A stretch of DNA of 18,537 nucleotides from HGM13006 sp964514175. Its GTDB lineage: Bacteria; Bacillota; Clostridia; Oscillospirales; Oscillospiraceae. The DNA lies in contig CAZEPQ010000022.1 of NCBI GenBank assembly GCA_964514175.1, positions 1 through 18,537 of the forward strand, read 5' to 3'. Each line of letters opens with the position of its first letter. Positions within the stretch are counted from its first letter, which is position 1. Made by a program: the position numbers and the translations under genes. The notes under the pieces are model-generated. The model was not told the DNA's origin. It saw only the letters and a list, made by a program, of their open reading frames with translations, and did not search any database. Shown here one piece after another: positions 1 through 7,240 of this stretch.

Positions 1-147
1 TAATAAAAGGTTAAGGACTTGTATCGTGAACAACACATGCCGTATAATAAAAATATCCACTTTTTCAATATCCACTTTTGGCTTTTCGGAGGGGCAAAAA
101 GAAGGTCAATTACCACTTTTTTATCCACCTTTTAGAGAAACCCACGC
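1..147. other. Left-edge non-coding stretch
   Basis: No convincing gene is visible here. A TATAAT hexamer at 43-48 has a possible TTGTAT -35 at 19-24 (18 bp spacer) on the plus strand, but no recognisable coding region follows it. The stretch carries short AT-rich direct repeats, listed separately, and lies downstream of the rubrerythrin terminator. A 67-codon open frame crosses it on the plus strand, but it has no good ribosome binding site and runs through the terminator hairpin, so it is not called. Confidence 0.4.
52..81. repeat. 15-bp tandem direct repeat, two copies
   Basis: Positions 52-66 and 67-81 are near-identical adjacent copies of an AATATCCACTTTT-type unit (13 of 15 bases match). 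Looser relatives (TTACCACTTTT and TTATCCACCTTTT) follow at about 108-132. No function is evident. It could be a protein-binding cluster or simple slippage. Confidence 0.5.
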
Positions 148-183
148 AAAAAAGGGAGGAAACCGATCACTCGGCTTCCTCCC
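148..183 (-). terminator. Intrinsic terminator of the rubrerythrin gene
   Basis: Read on the minus strand, GGGAGGAA and TTCCTCCC arms (outer ends at 183 and 154), extended by a G-T wobble and a CCGA/TCGG inner stem, close a 4-nt loop. Six T residues follow (the A run at 148-153 on the plus strand). It begins about 34 bp after the rubrerythrin stop codon, the expected place for a Rho-independent terminator of that gene. Confidence 0.9.
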
Positions 184-216
184 GGAAAAATCCTTTATTT
201 GCAATAGGTTGGGGGA

Positions 217-879
217 TTACTTGAAGTAACGAGCCAGGAGGCCCTGGAATGCTCTGCCGTGTCTTGCTTCGTCCTTGGCCATTTCGTGAACGGTGTCGTG
301 GATGGCATCCAGATCCAGCTTCTTGGCGCGCTTTGCCAGATCGAACTTGCCGTTGGTGGCACCGATCTCAGCGTCAATGCGGAGTTCCAGGTTCTTCTTG
401 GTGGAGTCGGTGACGACCTCGCCCAGCAGTTCGGCGAACTTGGAAGCATGCTCAGCCTCTTCATAGGCTGCCTTCTCCCAGTACAGGCCGATCTCGGGGT
501 AGCCCTCACGGTGAGCCACACGGGCCATGGCAAGGTACATGCCTACCTCGCAGCACTCGGCTTCAAAATTTGCCCGCAGGTCTGCCTTGATGTCCTCGGG
601 AGCGTCAGCGGCGATGCCGACAATGTGCTCGGTGCCGTAGGTGGTTTCTTCCATCTTGGAGAACTTCTCAGGGCCGACACCGCAGAGGGGGCACTTTTCG
701 GGGGGATTGGAACCCTCATGGATGTAGCCGCAGACGGAACATACCCACTTGGTGGTCTCGGGAGCCTTCTCCTCTACCTTGGTGAACTTATCGGGGCCAA
801 CGCCGCAGAGAGGACATTTCTCGGGAGCGGAATCGCCTTCGTGAACATAACCACAAACATTGCATACATACTTTGCCAT
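217..879 (-). CDS. Reverse rubrerythrin (NADH peroxidase type) with two N-terminal rubredoxin domains
   Basis: This 220-residue non-heme iron protein is predicted to reduce hydrogen peroxide in the cytoplasm, taking electrons through its rubredoxin centres from an NADH-dependent donor. Two rubredoxin-like iron sites come first: CxxC at 6/9 with CPLC at 22-25, then CxxC at 47/50 with CPLC at 63-66. They look like a tandem duplication with a period of about 41 residues. A ferritin-like diiron domain follows (about 84-220), with EEAEH at 140-144 and DEARH at 203-207 as iron ligands. Rubredoxin at the N-terminus is the 'reverse' order known from clostridia; most described forms carry one rubredoxin rather than two. 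GGAGGT lies just upstream of the ATG. The gene sits 45 bp downstream of perR and is probably co-transcribed with it and de-repressed by peroxide. Confidence 0.95.
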   Translation of the reverse strand: MAKYVCNVCGYVHEGDSAPEKCPLCGVGPDKFTKVEEKAPETTKWVCSVCGYIHEGSNPPEKCPLCGVGPEKFSKMEETTYGTEHIVGIAADAPEDIKADLRANFEAECCEVGMYLAMARVAHREGYPEIGLYWEKAAYEEAEHASKFAELLGEVVTDSTKKNLELRIDAEIGATNGKFDLAKRAKKLDLDAIHDTVHEMAKDEARHGRAFQGLLARYFK

Positions 880-900
880 AATAATTTACCTCCAAAATTA

Positions 901-929
901 AATTGTTTTATTGTTTATTGTTGTTTATG
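901..929 (-). promoter_or_regulatory. AT-rich motif between perR and the rubrerythrin gene, possible PerR site
   Basis: On the plus strand this segment reads AATTGTT, ATTGTTTATTGTT and GTTTATG in series. A shorter version, AATTGTTATTGTTTATGG, occurs at 1348-1365 over the perR transcription start region. The shared motif before both genes suggests a common operator. It lies inside the 45-bp intergenic gap, overlaps the 3' end of perR by five bases, and abuts the rubrerythrin ribosome binding site. Low-complexity AT sequence alone could also produce the resemblance. Confidence 0.4.
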
Positions 930-1317
930 AAATGGTTTGCCTGCGGCAGTCGGGACAACGACCCTGGAACCGAAGGGAGACGCCGGTGATCAGATAACCA
1001 CTTTGGTCCTGGGCGTCGGATACAAGGCTGTCGGGAAGGTCCATGTGCAGGTCTGCCACGGAGCCGCAGCCGGTACAGACCAGATGGGGATGGGGGGAAA
1101 TGTCAGCGTCGAAGCGCTCCTGACCGTTTACCACGCCAACGGACTGAATCATGCCGGCATCTTTAAGCTGGGACAGATTCCGATAGACGGTGCCCAGGCT
1201 CAGGTCCGGGTATACCGGGTGGAGCTGCTGGTAGATCCAATCTGCGGTGGGGTGGGAGTTGGTGGCGCAGAGACAGTTGTAAATTGCCTGACGCTTTTTG
1301 CTGAATCGCTGCATCAC
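925..1317 (-). CDS. perR: PerR-type Fur-family peroxide-responsive repressor
   Basis: This 130-residue metal-dependent repressor has a winged-helix DNA-binding half (about 1-70, with SLGTVYRNL at 40-48) and a dimerisation half carrying a structural zinc site (CTGC at 81-84 and CPDC at 121-124). The residues that bind the regulatory metal in Bacillus PerR all have counterparts: H22 (HPTAD), D70 (RFD), H76 and H78 (HPH) and D89 (VADL). This favours PerR over Fur or Zur. The GTG at 1317 has AGGAG at a spacing of about 8. The ATG one codon later would have 11, so the GTG is preferred slightly. It leads a two-gene unit with the rubrerythrin gene, a classic PerR target in clostridia, and probably represses its own promoter. 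Confidence 0.88.
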   Translation of the reverse strand: MMQRFSKKRQAIYNCLCATNSHPTADWIYQQLHPVYPDLSLGTVYRNLSQLKDAGMIQSVGVVNGQERFDADISPHPHLVCTGCGSVADLHMDLPDSLVSDAQDQSGYLITGVSLRFQGRCPDCRRQTIS

Positions 1318-1343
1318 ATTTTCAACTCCTTTCTTGGCACTAA

Positions 1344-1365
1344 TGAGAATTGTTATTGTTTATGG
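1344..1365 (-). promoter_or_regulatory. Fur/PerR-like operator in the perR leader
   Basis: Positions 1344-1358 (TGAGAATTGTTATTG) match the 7-1-7 Fur box at about 10 of 14 informative positions and the PerR box at about 9. The site begins about 12 bp downstream of the perR -10 element, overlapping the expected transcription start, where a bound repressor would block transcription. Autoregulation is inferred from position and from the downstream gene family. Confidence 0.55.
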
Positions 1366-1369
1366 TTGT

Positions 1370-1398
1370 ATTATAGCAAAAGGATTTTCCTTTGTAAA
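1370..1398 (-). promoter_or_regulatory. Sigma-A-type promoter for perR-rubrerythrin
   Basis: On the minus strand, TTTACA (1393-1398) is separated by exactly 17 bp from a perfect TATAAT (1370-1375). It points at perR, with about 50 bp between the -10 element and the start codon. Confidence 0.85.
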
Positions 1399-1435
1399 GA
1401 GGTTTTTGAAAGTTTTTTTGTACAATTTCAAGATG

Positions 1436-1480
1436 AGGGATTTGTGAGATTTTCACAAATCCCTTTTTCTTTTTTATTTT
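1436..1480 (+). terminator. Strong intrinsic terminator ahead of the particle operon
   Basis: A perfect 12-bp stem (AGGGATTTGTGA at 1436-1447 with TCACAAATCCCT at 1453-1464) closes a 5-nt loop. A T-rich tract interrupted by one C and one A follows to about 1480. The tract is on the plus strand only, so it terminates rightward transcription. No plus-strand gene lies upstream in this window: perR points the other way. It therefore either insulates the following operon, acts as a conditional leader terminator, or is left from a lost gene. Confidence 0.85.
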
Positions 1481-1549
1481 CCCGGAAATCCGGATGAAAA
1501 AATGGTGAAAAAACAGGGCGGGGGAGATAAGGGTGAAAGGAGATATTTT

Positions 1550-1846
1550 ATGGAAGAGCATCAGGGAATGACGGAGAAGATCGGGTATGAGGATGTGTTG
1601 GAACGGCTGGTCAGGCTGGGCTTCGGAAATGGCAGTGAATGTGCCGTTTTGCTGGAGGGGCGGTGGACGGATGATAACGTGGATCTGAGTCTGGTGAGTG
1701 AGGTGAAGAAAGGCGCCAACGGCAACATTGAGCTGAAGCTCATTGACCGGGTGAGCATCCTCAACCGGCTTTTGGAGCTACTGAAAACCGATGAGGATGG
1801 GGCGGAAGCCTTTCTCAGATCTTTGCAGGAGGGGGAAGGCGGTTGA
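1550..1846 (+). CDS. Small terminase subunit, C-terminal portion only
   Basis: This is a 98-residue protein. The segment from about residue 15 (VLERLVRLGF) through VSEVKKG, ANGNIELKLIDR and the closing LNRLLELL follows the layout of the C-terminal half of Terminase_2-type small subunits, whose usual pattern is VLexLaxIAF, then IxeVk, xGxxiKlxDKxxALexL. That half oligomerises and contacts the large subunit. The usual N-terminal helix-turn-helix DNA-recognition domain of roughly 60-100 residues is absent, and the intergenic region upstream has no room for it. AAAGGAGA eight bases before the ATG at 1550 fixes this start; an in-frame ATG at 1502 has no such site. The assignment rests on motif spacing and position just before the large subunit. 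Confidence 0.7.
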   Translation: MEEHQGMTEKIGYEDVLERLVRLGFGNGSECAVLLEGRWTDDNVDLSLVSEVKKGANGNIELKLIDRVSILNRLLELLKTDEDGAEAFLRSLQEGEGG

Positions 1847-3099
1847 CGTCCCTTACAAAGTTTTCTCAAAAGCAGAGGACGGTGCTGACCTGGTGGACAG
1901 GGAAAAGTCCATACCACGGGCTGGAGGCCATTATTTGTGATGGGGCGGTGCGGTCCGGTAAGACCCTGAGCATGAGCCTCAGCTTCTTCCTTTGGGCCAT
2001 GTGCTGTTTCAACGGGCGGCGATTCGGACTTTGCGGGCGTACCATCATTTCACTGCGGCGGAATGTGCTAAAGGAAATCGTGCCGATCCTGAAGGAACTG
2101 GGGCTGAAATGCACGGAAAAACGGTCAGAAAATCTGCTGGTGGTGAGCTGGAAGGGGCGAACCAATGAGTTTTATCAGTTCGGCGGCAAGGACGAAGGCT
2201 CGGCCTCTCTGATCCAGGGCGTGACCTTCGGGGGCGTTCTGATGGATGAGGTGGCGCTGATGCCCAAAAGCTTTGTGGAGCAGGCGGTGGCCCGATGCTC
2301 ACTGGCAGGGAGCCGGATTTGGTTTAACTGCAATCCGGAGGGGCCGGGACATTGGTTCTACAAGGAATGGATCTTGGGGGCAGAGCAGAAAAAAGCCCTG
2401 TATCTGCACTTTACCATGGAGGACAATCCCTCCCTGACGGCGGATATTCGGGCCAGATATCAGCGGCTCTACGCCGGAAGCTTTTATCAGCGGTTTGTGC
2501 TGGGGAAATGGGTCAGTGTGGAGGGGCGGGTGTATGAATTCTTCACACAGGACATGGCGGTGGAAAATCCGGAGGAGCCCTGTGGGGAATATTACATTTC
2601 CTGTGACTACGGAACAGTGAATCCGGCATCCTTTGGACTGTGGGGCAGCAAGGACGGTGTTTGGTACCGATTGAAGGAATTCTATTACGATTCCAAGCGG
2701 GAAGGGCGGCAGATGACTGACGGAGAATACGCAAGGGAACTGAAAAAATTGGCCGGAGGAAGGAAGATCCGGGCCGTAATTATTGATCCGTCGGCGGCGA
2801 GCTTTTCGGAACTGCTGCGCCGGGAGGGCTGGAATGTGAAAAAGGCAGACAATGATGTGCTCAGCGGAATCAGGAAGACGGCGGATGCACTAAAAACCGG
2901 GAAAATCAAAATATGCCTGGGGTGCTGCGACTGCCTCAGAGAAATGGAACTGTACGTCTGGGCAGATAAGACCGACAAGGATGCCATCAGAAAAGAATAT
3001 GACCATGCCATGGACGACATGCGCTATTTTACAGCCACCATCCTGGGTGGGGTTGAAAGACCCTTTGGTGCCCAGGTGGTGACCAGAAAAATTAAGTAG
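1843..3099 (+). CDS. Phage terminase large subunit (PBSX type)
   Basis: This 418-residue protein is the ATP-driven motor and nuclease that would fill the capsid with DNA. The ATPase half has a Walker A motif GAVRSGKT (34-41), a Walker B ending MDE (134-136), and a FNCNPEGPGHWFY coupling-type motif near 167. The RNase H-like nuclease half has acidic residues in SCDYG (D255), IIDPSAASF (D315) and MDDMRY (D391/D392). All catalytic elements look intact. Translation probably starts at TTG 1843, overlapping the preceding TGA, with AGGAGG about 11 bases upstream. The length matches PBSX-family large terminases. It should act with the portal encoded 12 bp downstream. Confidence 0.95.
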   Translation: MTSLTKFSQKQRTVLTWWTGKSPYHGLEAIICDGAVRSGKTLSMSLSFFLWAMCCFNGRRFGLCGRTIISLRRNVLKEIVPILKELGLKCTEKRSENLLVVSWKGRTNEFYQFGGKDEGSASLIQGVTFGGVLMDEVALMPKSFVEQAVARCSLAGSRIWFNCNPEGPGHWFYKEWILGAEQKKALYLHFTMEDNPSLTADIRARYQRLYAGSFYQRFVLGKWVSVEGRVYEFFTQDMAVENPEEPCGEYYISCDYGTVNPASFGLWGSKDGVWYRLKEFYYDSKREGRQMTDGEYARELKKLAGGRKIRAVIIDPSAASFSELLRREGWNVKKADNDVLSGIRKTADALKTGKIKICLGCCDCLREMELYVWADKTDKDAIRKEYDHAMDDMRYFTATILGGVERPFGAQVVTRKIK

Positions 3100-3111
3100 G
3101 AGGGATCACAG

Positions 3112-4260
3112 ATGAGATTGTGGAAAAAAGCACGGGGCGGCGGTGTGGCTGCCACTCAGCTCCGAACGGATGAAAGCTTTCGGTTTGGAGGACTGGGAGG
3201 CCAGGTATCCCTGGGGGGCAGCGAAGGGGCCCTCTACCGGGGGATTCGGCAGAGCATTCCGCTTTTGGATGCAGCAGTGGGAAAGATCATCCGACTGGTG
3301 GGCGGATTTACCATCACCTGCACGGCCCCGGGGGCACAGGCAGAGGTGGATCGGTTTGCCAAAAACGTTCCCGTGGGGCGTGGACAGGTGGGACTGGACA
3401 GTTTTCTCAGCAGCTACTTGGACAGTATGCTGACCTATGGCAGGGCCGTAGGTGAGATGGTGACGGACCAGCAGGGGATTCAGGCAGTGCTTTGGGGAGA
3501 TGTGACCCGAATGGAGGTTCAACAGGGGCAATCGCCGCTGGACATTACCATTTGCGGGCCAAATGAATTCGGCATGGTGATACCGCTGCCAAGGCAGAAT
3601 CTTTTGCTGTTTTCCACACTGAATCCTGAGGTGGGGAATCCCTACGGCGTCAGCATTTTCCGCAGTATGCCCTTTTTGGCGGAAATCTTGATGAAGATTT
3701 ATGAGACTGTGGGGCGAAACTGGGAGAGGGCAGGAAATGTTCGCTATTCCGTGGTCTATAAGCCTGGAAATGAGAGCGTGGATCAGACTACGGTGGAAAA
3801 TCGCCTCGCCACCATGGCCAATCAGTGGAGCCGTGCCATGGAGGAGACCAAAAGCGGGGCGGTTCGGGACTTCGTGGCAGTGGGCGATGTGGAGATCAAG
3901 GTGATCGGCGCGGACGGACCGGTGCTGGATTCGGAGGTGCCGGTGAAGCAGATCCTGGAACAACTGGTGGCGAAAACAGGGCTGCCGCCCTTCCTGCTGG
4001 GGCTCAGTTGGTCCTCTACAGAGCGCATGAGCCAGCAACAGGCAGACATGCTTACCTCGGAACTGTGGGCGATCCGACGGGCGGTGACGCCTGCTCTGGA
4101 GAAAATCGCCGGTACATTCCTGCGGCTGCGGGGCTGGGACTGCGGATTTGAAATCGTTTGGGAGGATATTTCTCTTCAGGATATGGTGGAGGAAGCAAAA
4201 ACAGAGCTGTACCGTGTCCAGACGGAAAACTTATTGAGGGAGGAAGCAGATGAAGATTGA
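3112..4260 (+). CDS. Phage portal protein
   Basis: A 382-residue portal-like protein, expected to form the dodecameric ring at one capsid vertex through which DNA enters and to which the neck attaches. Position between large terminase and protease, length, and portal-like segments support this: SYLDSMLTYGRAVGEMV near 100-118, PFLLGLSWSSTERMS near 295-310, and a helical, acidic C-terminus. AGGAGG lies 8 bases before the ATG. It overlaps the next gene by 11 bp, implying translational coupling. It was recognised by family pattern and gene order, not by a catalytic motif. Confidence 0.88.
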   Translation: MRLWKKARGGGVAATQLRTDESFRFGGLGGQVSLGGSEGALYRGIRQSIPLLDAAVGKIIRLVGGFTITCTAPGAQAEVDRFAKNVPVGRGQVGLDSFLSSYLDSMLTYGRAVGEMVTDQQGIQAVLWGDVTRMEVQQGQSPLDITICGPNEFGMVIPLPRQNLLLFSTLNPEVGNPYGVSIFRSMPFLAEILMKIYETVGRNWERAGNVRYSVVYKPGNESVDQTTVENRLATMANQWSRAMEETKSGAVRDFVAVGDVEIKVIGADGPVLDSEVPVKQILEQLVAKTGLPPFLLGLSWSSTERMSQQQADMLTSELWAIRRAVTPALEKIAGTFLRLRGWDCGFEIVWEDISLQDMVEEAKTELYRVQTENLLREEADED

Positions 4261-5152
4261 AAAACAGGGAATGCCCCTGGCGGGAGGCACGCCGGATGAG
4301 CGGCAACTGGAACGGGTGAACATGCAGAGCAAAACACCCTTGAAGGCAGAAGAGGTTTACGTCTTTGCGGTAAGGCTCTGCGATGACCAGGTAGATCGGG
4401 ACTATGAGCGTTTTGCCACGGAGGCGCTGCCTGAGTTGGGGCGGCTGTTTGTGGGAAAACCCGGTATCGTGGATCATAACTGGTCCGCGGAAAAGCAGGC
4501 GGCCAGAATCTTTGATACGGAAGTGGTGTCGGAGGGGGATGGCTGCTGGCTCAAGGCCTGGGCATACATCCCCAGAGAGGGTAAGGAAAGCCTGATCGCG
4601 GATATTGAAAGCGGCATCCGAAAGGAGGTCAGTATTTCTTGCAGTATGGGGAAAAAGGAGTGCTCTATCTGCGGTGGAGACATCGGGGCCTGCGGTCATC
4701 AGCTGGGGCGATGCTATGAAGGAGAGACTTGTGTGGGAATCCTGAAGCAACCCAGCGACGCATATGAATTTTCCTTTGTGGCAGTACCGGCACAGCCCAA
4801 AGCAGGGGTGGTAAAGCACTGGAAGGGAGGTGAGAGTATGAGCCTGAAGGAATATGTGGAGCAGAGCGGTTTGGAGAGCCTGAAAAAAGAGCTTGGCCGA
4901 CTGAAACAACTGGCCCTCTATGGGGAGGAAAAACGGCTTGAGAAAGAGCGAGAGGTGGCCCGCATGGGCGTAGCCCTGGAGCTGGGACTCAGCCGCAAGG
5001 AACTGGAGCAGTTGGCGCTGGAGCTGGAGGAAGAGACGCTGGACAAGCTTCACGCTGGTCTGAAAAAGAAAATGTCGCAGTGTTACTGCGGAGAAAGCCA
5101 ATTGGCGGCTGATGTAACGGAACAGTGCGACAAAGATGCATATCTGATTTAA
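4250..5152 (+). CDS. Prohead serine protease with C-terminal scaffold-like helix (XkdF-like)
   Basis: A 300-residue protein expected to process or scaffold the procapsid. The protease-like domain (about 30-185) has H76 in VDHNW, S128/S130 in KEVSIS and a following AYEFSFVAVPA strand, matching the His, Ser and acidic positions of HK97/XkdF proteases. A cysteine cluster is inserted just after the serine motif: C131, C138, C141, C148, H150, C155 and C161 form a likely zinc knuckle. Residues about 195-285 are charged and strongly helical, like the delta/scaffold domains of these proteins. GGGAGG before the ATG and the overlap with the portal gene support the start. Which serine is the nucleophile is inferred. 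Confidence 0.82.
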   Translation: MKIEKQGMPLAGGTPDERQLERVNMQSKTPLKAEEVYVFAVRLCDDQVDRDYERFATEALPELGRLFVGKPGIVDHNWSAEKQAARIFDTEVVSEGDGCWLKAWAYIPREGKESLIADIESGIRKEVSISCSMGKKECSICGGDIGACGHQLGRCYEGETCVGILKQPSDAYEFSFVAVPAQPKAGVVKHWKGGESMSLKEYVEQSGLESLKKELGRLKQLALYGEEKRLEKEREVARMGVALELGLSRKELEQLALELEEETLDKLHAGLKKKMSQCYCGESQLAADVTEQCDKDAYLI

Positions 5153-5171
5153 TTTATGAGGAGGAAATTTT

Positions 5172-5519
5172 ATGTACAGCTATAACGGAATTGGAGAGGT
5201 GGCAGCCACCTTTGTGGATCACGGTGTGGATGTCGGTTGTGTGGTCGTTATTTCGGACAATAACACTGTGGAATGGGCGGAGTCCGGCAAGGTATTCCAT
5301 GGATATTGCCTCTGGCAGAAAAATGGGGTGGCGACCATTCAGGTAAGGGGTTTTGTGACACTGCCCTACAGCGGCGCTACGGCGCCTACAGTGGGTTATT
5401 GTGAGCTGGTGACCGATGATTCTGGCTATGTCAAGGCCCAGTCCGCTGTGGAGGGCAATGTAAGCCGCTTGGTGGTGGCTGTGGACACCACAGAAAAGAC
5501 TGTCACATTTTTACTGTAA
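5172..5519 (+). CDS. Small capsid decoration-like protein
   Basis: A 115-residue, beta-rich protein with glycine and valine patches. It lies between protease and major capsid, the slot where lambda-like and DUF2190-like phages encode a head decoration or stabilisation protein. GAGGAGG precedes the ATG. No catalytic motif is visible. The function is assigned mainly from size and position, and another head accessory role is possible. Confidence 0.55.
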   Translation: MYSYNGIGEVAATFVDHGVDVGCVVVISDNNTVEWAESGKVFHGYCLWQKNGVATIQVRGFVTLPYSGATAPTVGYCELVTDDSGYVKAQSAVEGNVSRLVVAVDTTEKTVTFLL

Positions 5520-5534
5520 GGAAAGGAGCAAACG

Positions 5535-6563
5535 ATGATGGCATTTGACAACCTGAGACTGGAAAAAGGTATGTATGGAGAAAGCGGTAAGAGCTTTTCT
5601 CAGGTGTTGGAGCGGCTCGATCCCAGTGAGAACTATCGGGGCACACAGTATGAAAACCTGGATGCGTTTCAGCGGCAGCTCAAACGGTTTGACATCAAGG
5701 TGAAGGGACCCAATTCTGACTGCGTGGACAAAATTTTTGCCACCATGGATTCTGCCGCACTGTTCCCGGAGTATGTATCCAGAATGATCCGGCAGGGAAT
5801 GGAGGGGGCGGATTGCCTGAAGGACATTGTGGCGACGGTGACCAGCATCAATTCCATGGACTATCGCTCTATGTATTCCGTTCCCAATGATGATATGAAG
5901 GCGCTGGCAGAAGTGGGAGAGGGCGCATCCATCCCTGAGACCGGTGTATATATTCGGGAAAATGTGGTCGCACTGAAAAAGCGGGGCAGAATTCTCAGTG
6001 CGTCCTATGAAGCAATTCGATATCAGCGGCTGGATCTCTTTTCTGTAATGCTGCGGCAGATTGGCGCCCACATGCAGCAGCAGCTTATGGATGACGCGGT
6101 GGAGTGCCTTATCTCAGGCGACAACAACTCCAACGGAGCTCCTCTGTACAGCACCGGCGACAGCATCATCGGCGGCACCGGCGGTTTCCTGGACTACGAA
6201 GCGCTGGTGAAGTTCTGGAGTCTGTTCCATCCCTATGAGATGAACACTTTGGTGGTGTCCTCAGATATGCTGGTGGAGCTGCTGAATATGGAGGAAATGA
6301 AGAATCCCCTGGCAGGTTTCGATTTCCACAACAAGGGCAATGTGATCTCACCTCTGGGTGCCAAGCTCATTCGCAATGACAGCATGGAGGAAGGTACCAT
6401 CATTGGCCTGGACCGCAGATACGCACTGGAGATGGTGAAATCCGGGGATGTGACCCTGGAATACGACAAGCTCATTGACCGCCAGATCGAGCGCGCGGCT
6501 ATCACCAGCATTGTGGGCTTCTCCAAGATCCAGGAGGACGCAGTGAAGGTGCTGAAGGTGTAA
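5535..6563 (+). CDS. Major capsid protein (HK97 fold)
   Basis: A 342-residue coat protein expected to assemble the icosahedral head. It has a short charged N-terminal arm, a segment resembling the HK97 extended loop (about 125-165, including IPETGVYIRENVVALKKRGR), an axial-domain-like C-terminal half, and TLEYDKLIDRQIERAAI near the end, a pattern common in phage capsids. No large N-terminal scaffold domain is present, in keeping with the separate protease/scaffold gene two genes upstream. Tandem ATGs at 5535 and 5538 follow AGGAG at spacings of 6 and 9, so the exact start is ambiguous by one residue. Confidence 0.92.
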   Translation: MMAFDNLRLEKGMYGESGKSFSQVLERLDPSENYRGTQYENLDAFQRQLKRFDIKVKGPNSDCVDKIFATMDSAALFPEYVSRMIRQGMEGADCLKDIVATVTSINSMDYRSMYSVPNDDMKALAEVGEGASIPETGVYIRENVVALKKRGRILSASYEAIRYQRLDLFSVMLRQIGAHMQQQLMDDAVECLISGDNNSNGAPLYSTGDSIIGGTGGFLDYEALVKFWSLFHPYEMNTLVVSSDMLVELLNMEEMKNPLAGFDFHNKGNVISPLGAKLIRNDSMEEGTIIGLDRRYALEMVKSGDVTLEYDKLIDRQIERAAITSIVGFSKIQEDAVKVLKV

Positions 6564-6564
6564 G

Positions 6565-6900
6565 ATGGACGAGATTCTTACCATTGCGGCAAAGCTGTGC
6601 GGGGCGGATGAAGAAGACGCGTTGCTGGCGGCACTTTGTCAGGCATCTTATGACAGCCTTTTGCTCCGTCTGCGGGATGGTGTCACGGTGGAGGAATGCG
6701 GAAAGGCCTTTCCCATTGCGGTGGCAGCCATGGCATCCAAGGCCTGGGAGGACGGTGTCGGTGTGGGCGCGGTCAACAGCTTTACTGCAGGCTCTGTAAG
6801 CCTGTCGGTGACTCGGGAGGGAGACCGATTTGCCTCGGCGGCATTGGGCATGTTGGAACCATGGCTGAAGGATGACAGATTTGGATTCCGGAGGGTATAG
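6565..6900 (+). CDS. Head-tail connector protein (gp6-like)
   Basis: A 111-residue mainly helical protein placed immediately after the capsid gene with a 1-bp gap, typical of the gp6/gp15-type adaptor that docks beneath the portal. Helices near 1-25, 28-60 and 85-100 and the RFGFRRV-type end fit that family. It has no strong ribosome binding site of its own, so translation is probably coupled to the capsid gene. Confidence 0.7.
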   Translation: MDEILTIAAKLCGADEEDALLAALCQASYDSLLLRLRDGVTVEECGKAFPIAVAAMASKAWEDGVGVGAVNSFTAGSVSLSVTREGDRFASAALGMLEPWLKDDRFGFRRV

Positions 6901-6901
6901 T

Positions 6902-7240
6902 ATGGAATGGGCAGAAGAGGTAATTGCCTCGAAGATTTCTACACTGGGGAAAACGGTGATTCTCAGAACAGCGGAAGGAGAGGTCTATACCAAAGCGATC
7001 ATTGATCCGGTTCATAGTGTTTCTCAGGCTGCAAGAAGTATTAGCGGGTTAGCGGATGGATTTTTCCCTCCGGGGAGCTATCAATATTACGGACTGGTGG
7101 AAGGAGACCTTACGGAAGCTGTAGCAGTGGAGGATGGAGAGAACTGCTATTTTATCCGGCGGAAGGAACTTTATCAGGTGGGAGGACAGAAGCTCTATTG
7201 GTGGGCATTGTTGATCCGGGGAGGCGATGAAGATGCTTGA
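6902..7240 (+). CDS. Neck/head-closure protein
   Basis: A 112-residue protein in the position of head-completion or stopper proteins (HK97 gp9/XkdH-like slot) between connector and tail terminator. Beta-rich sequence is visible, with aromatic residues near YQYYG and LYWWALLI. The ATG at 6902 is preferred because GGAGGG lies 6 bases upstream and it avoids a long overlap; an in-frame ATG at 6872 would overlap the connector gene by 29 bp. The function rests on gene order. Confidence 0.6.
   Translation: MEWAEEVIASKISTLGKTVILRTAEGEVYTKAIIDPVHSVSQAARSISGLADGFFPPGSYQYYGLVEGDLTEAVAVEDGENCYFIRRKELYQVGGQKLYWWALLIRGGDEDA

Noticed and set aside
3106..4038. Long open frame on the minus strand opposite the portal gene
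   Set aside because: It is the shadow of a well-supported plus-strand portal gene; it has no ribosome binding site and no recognisable domain.
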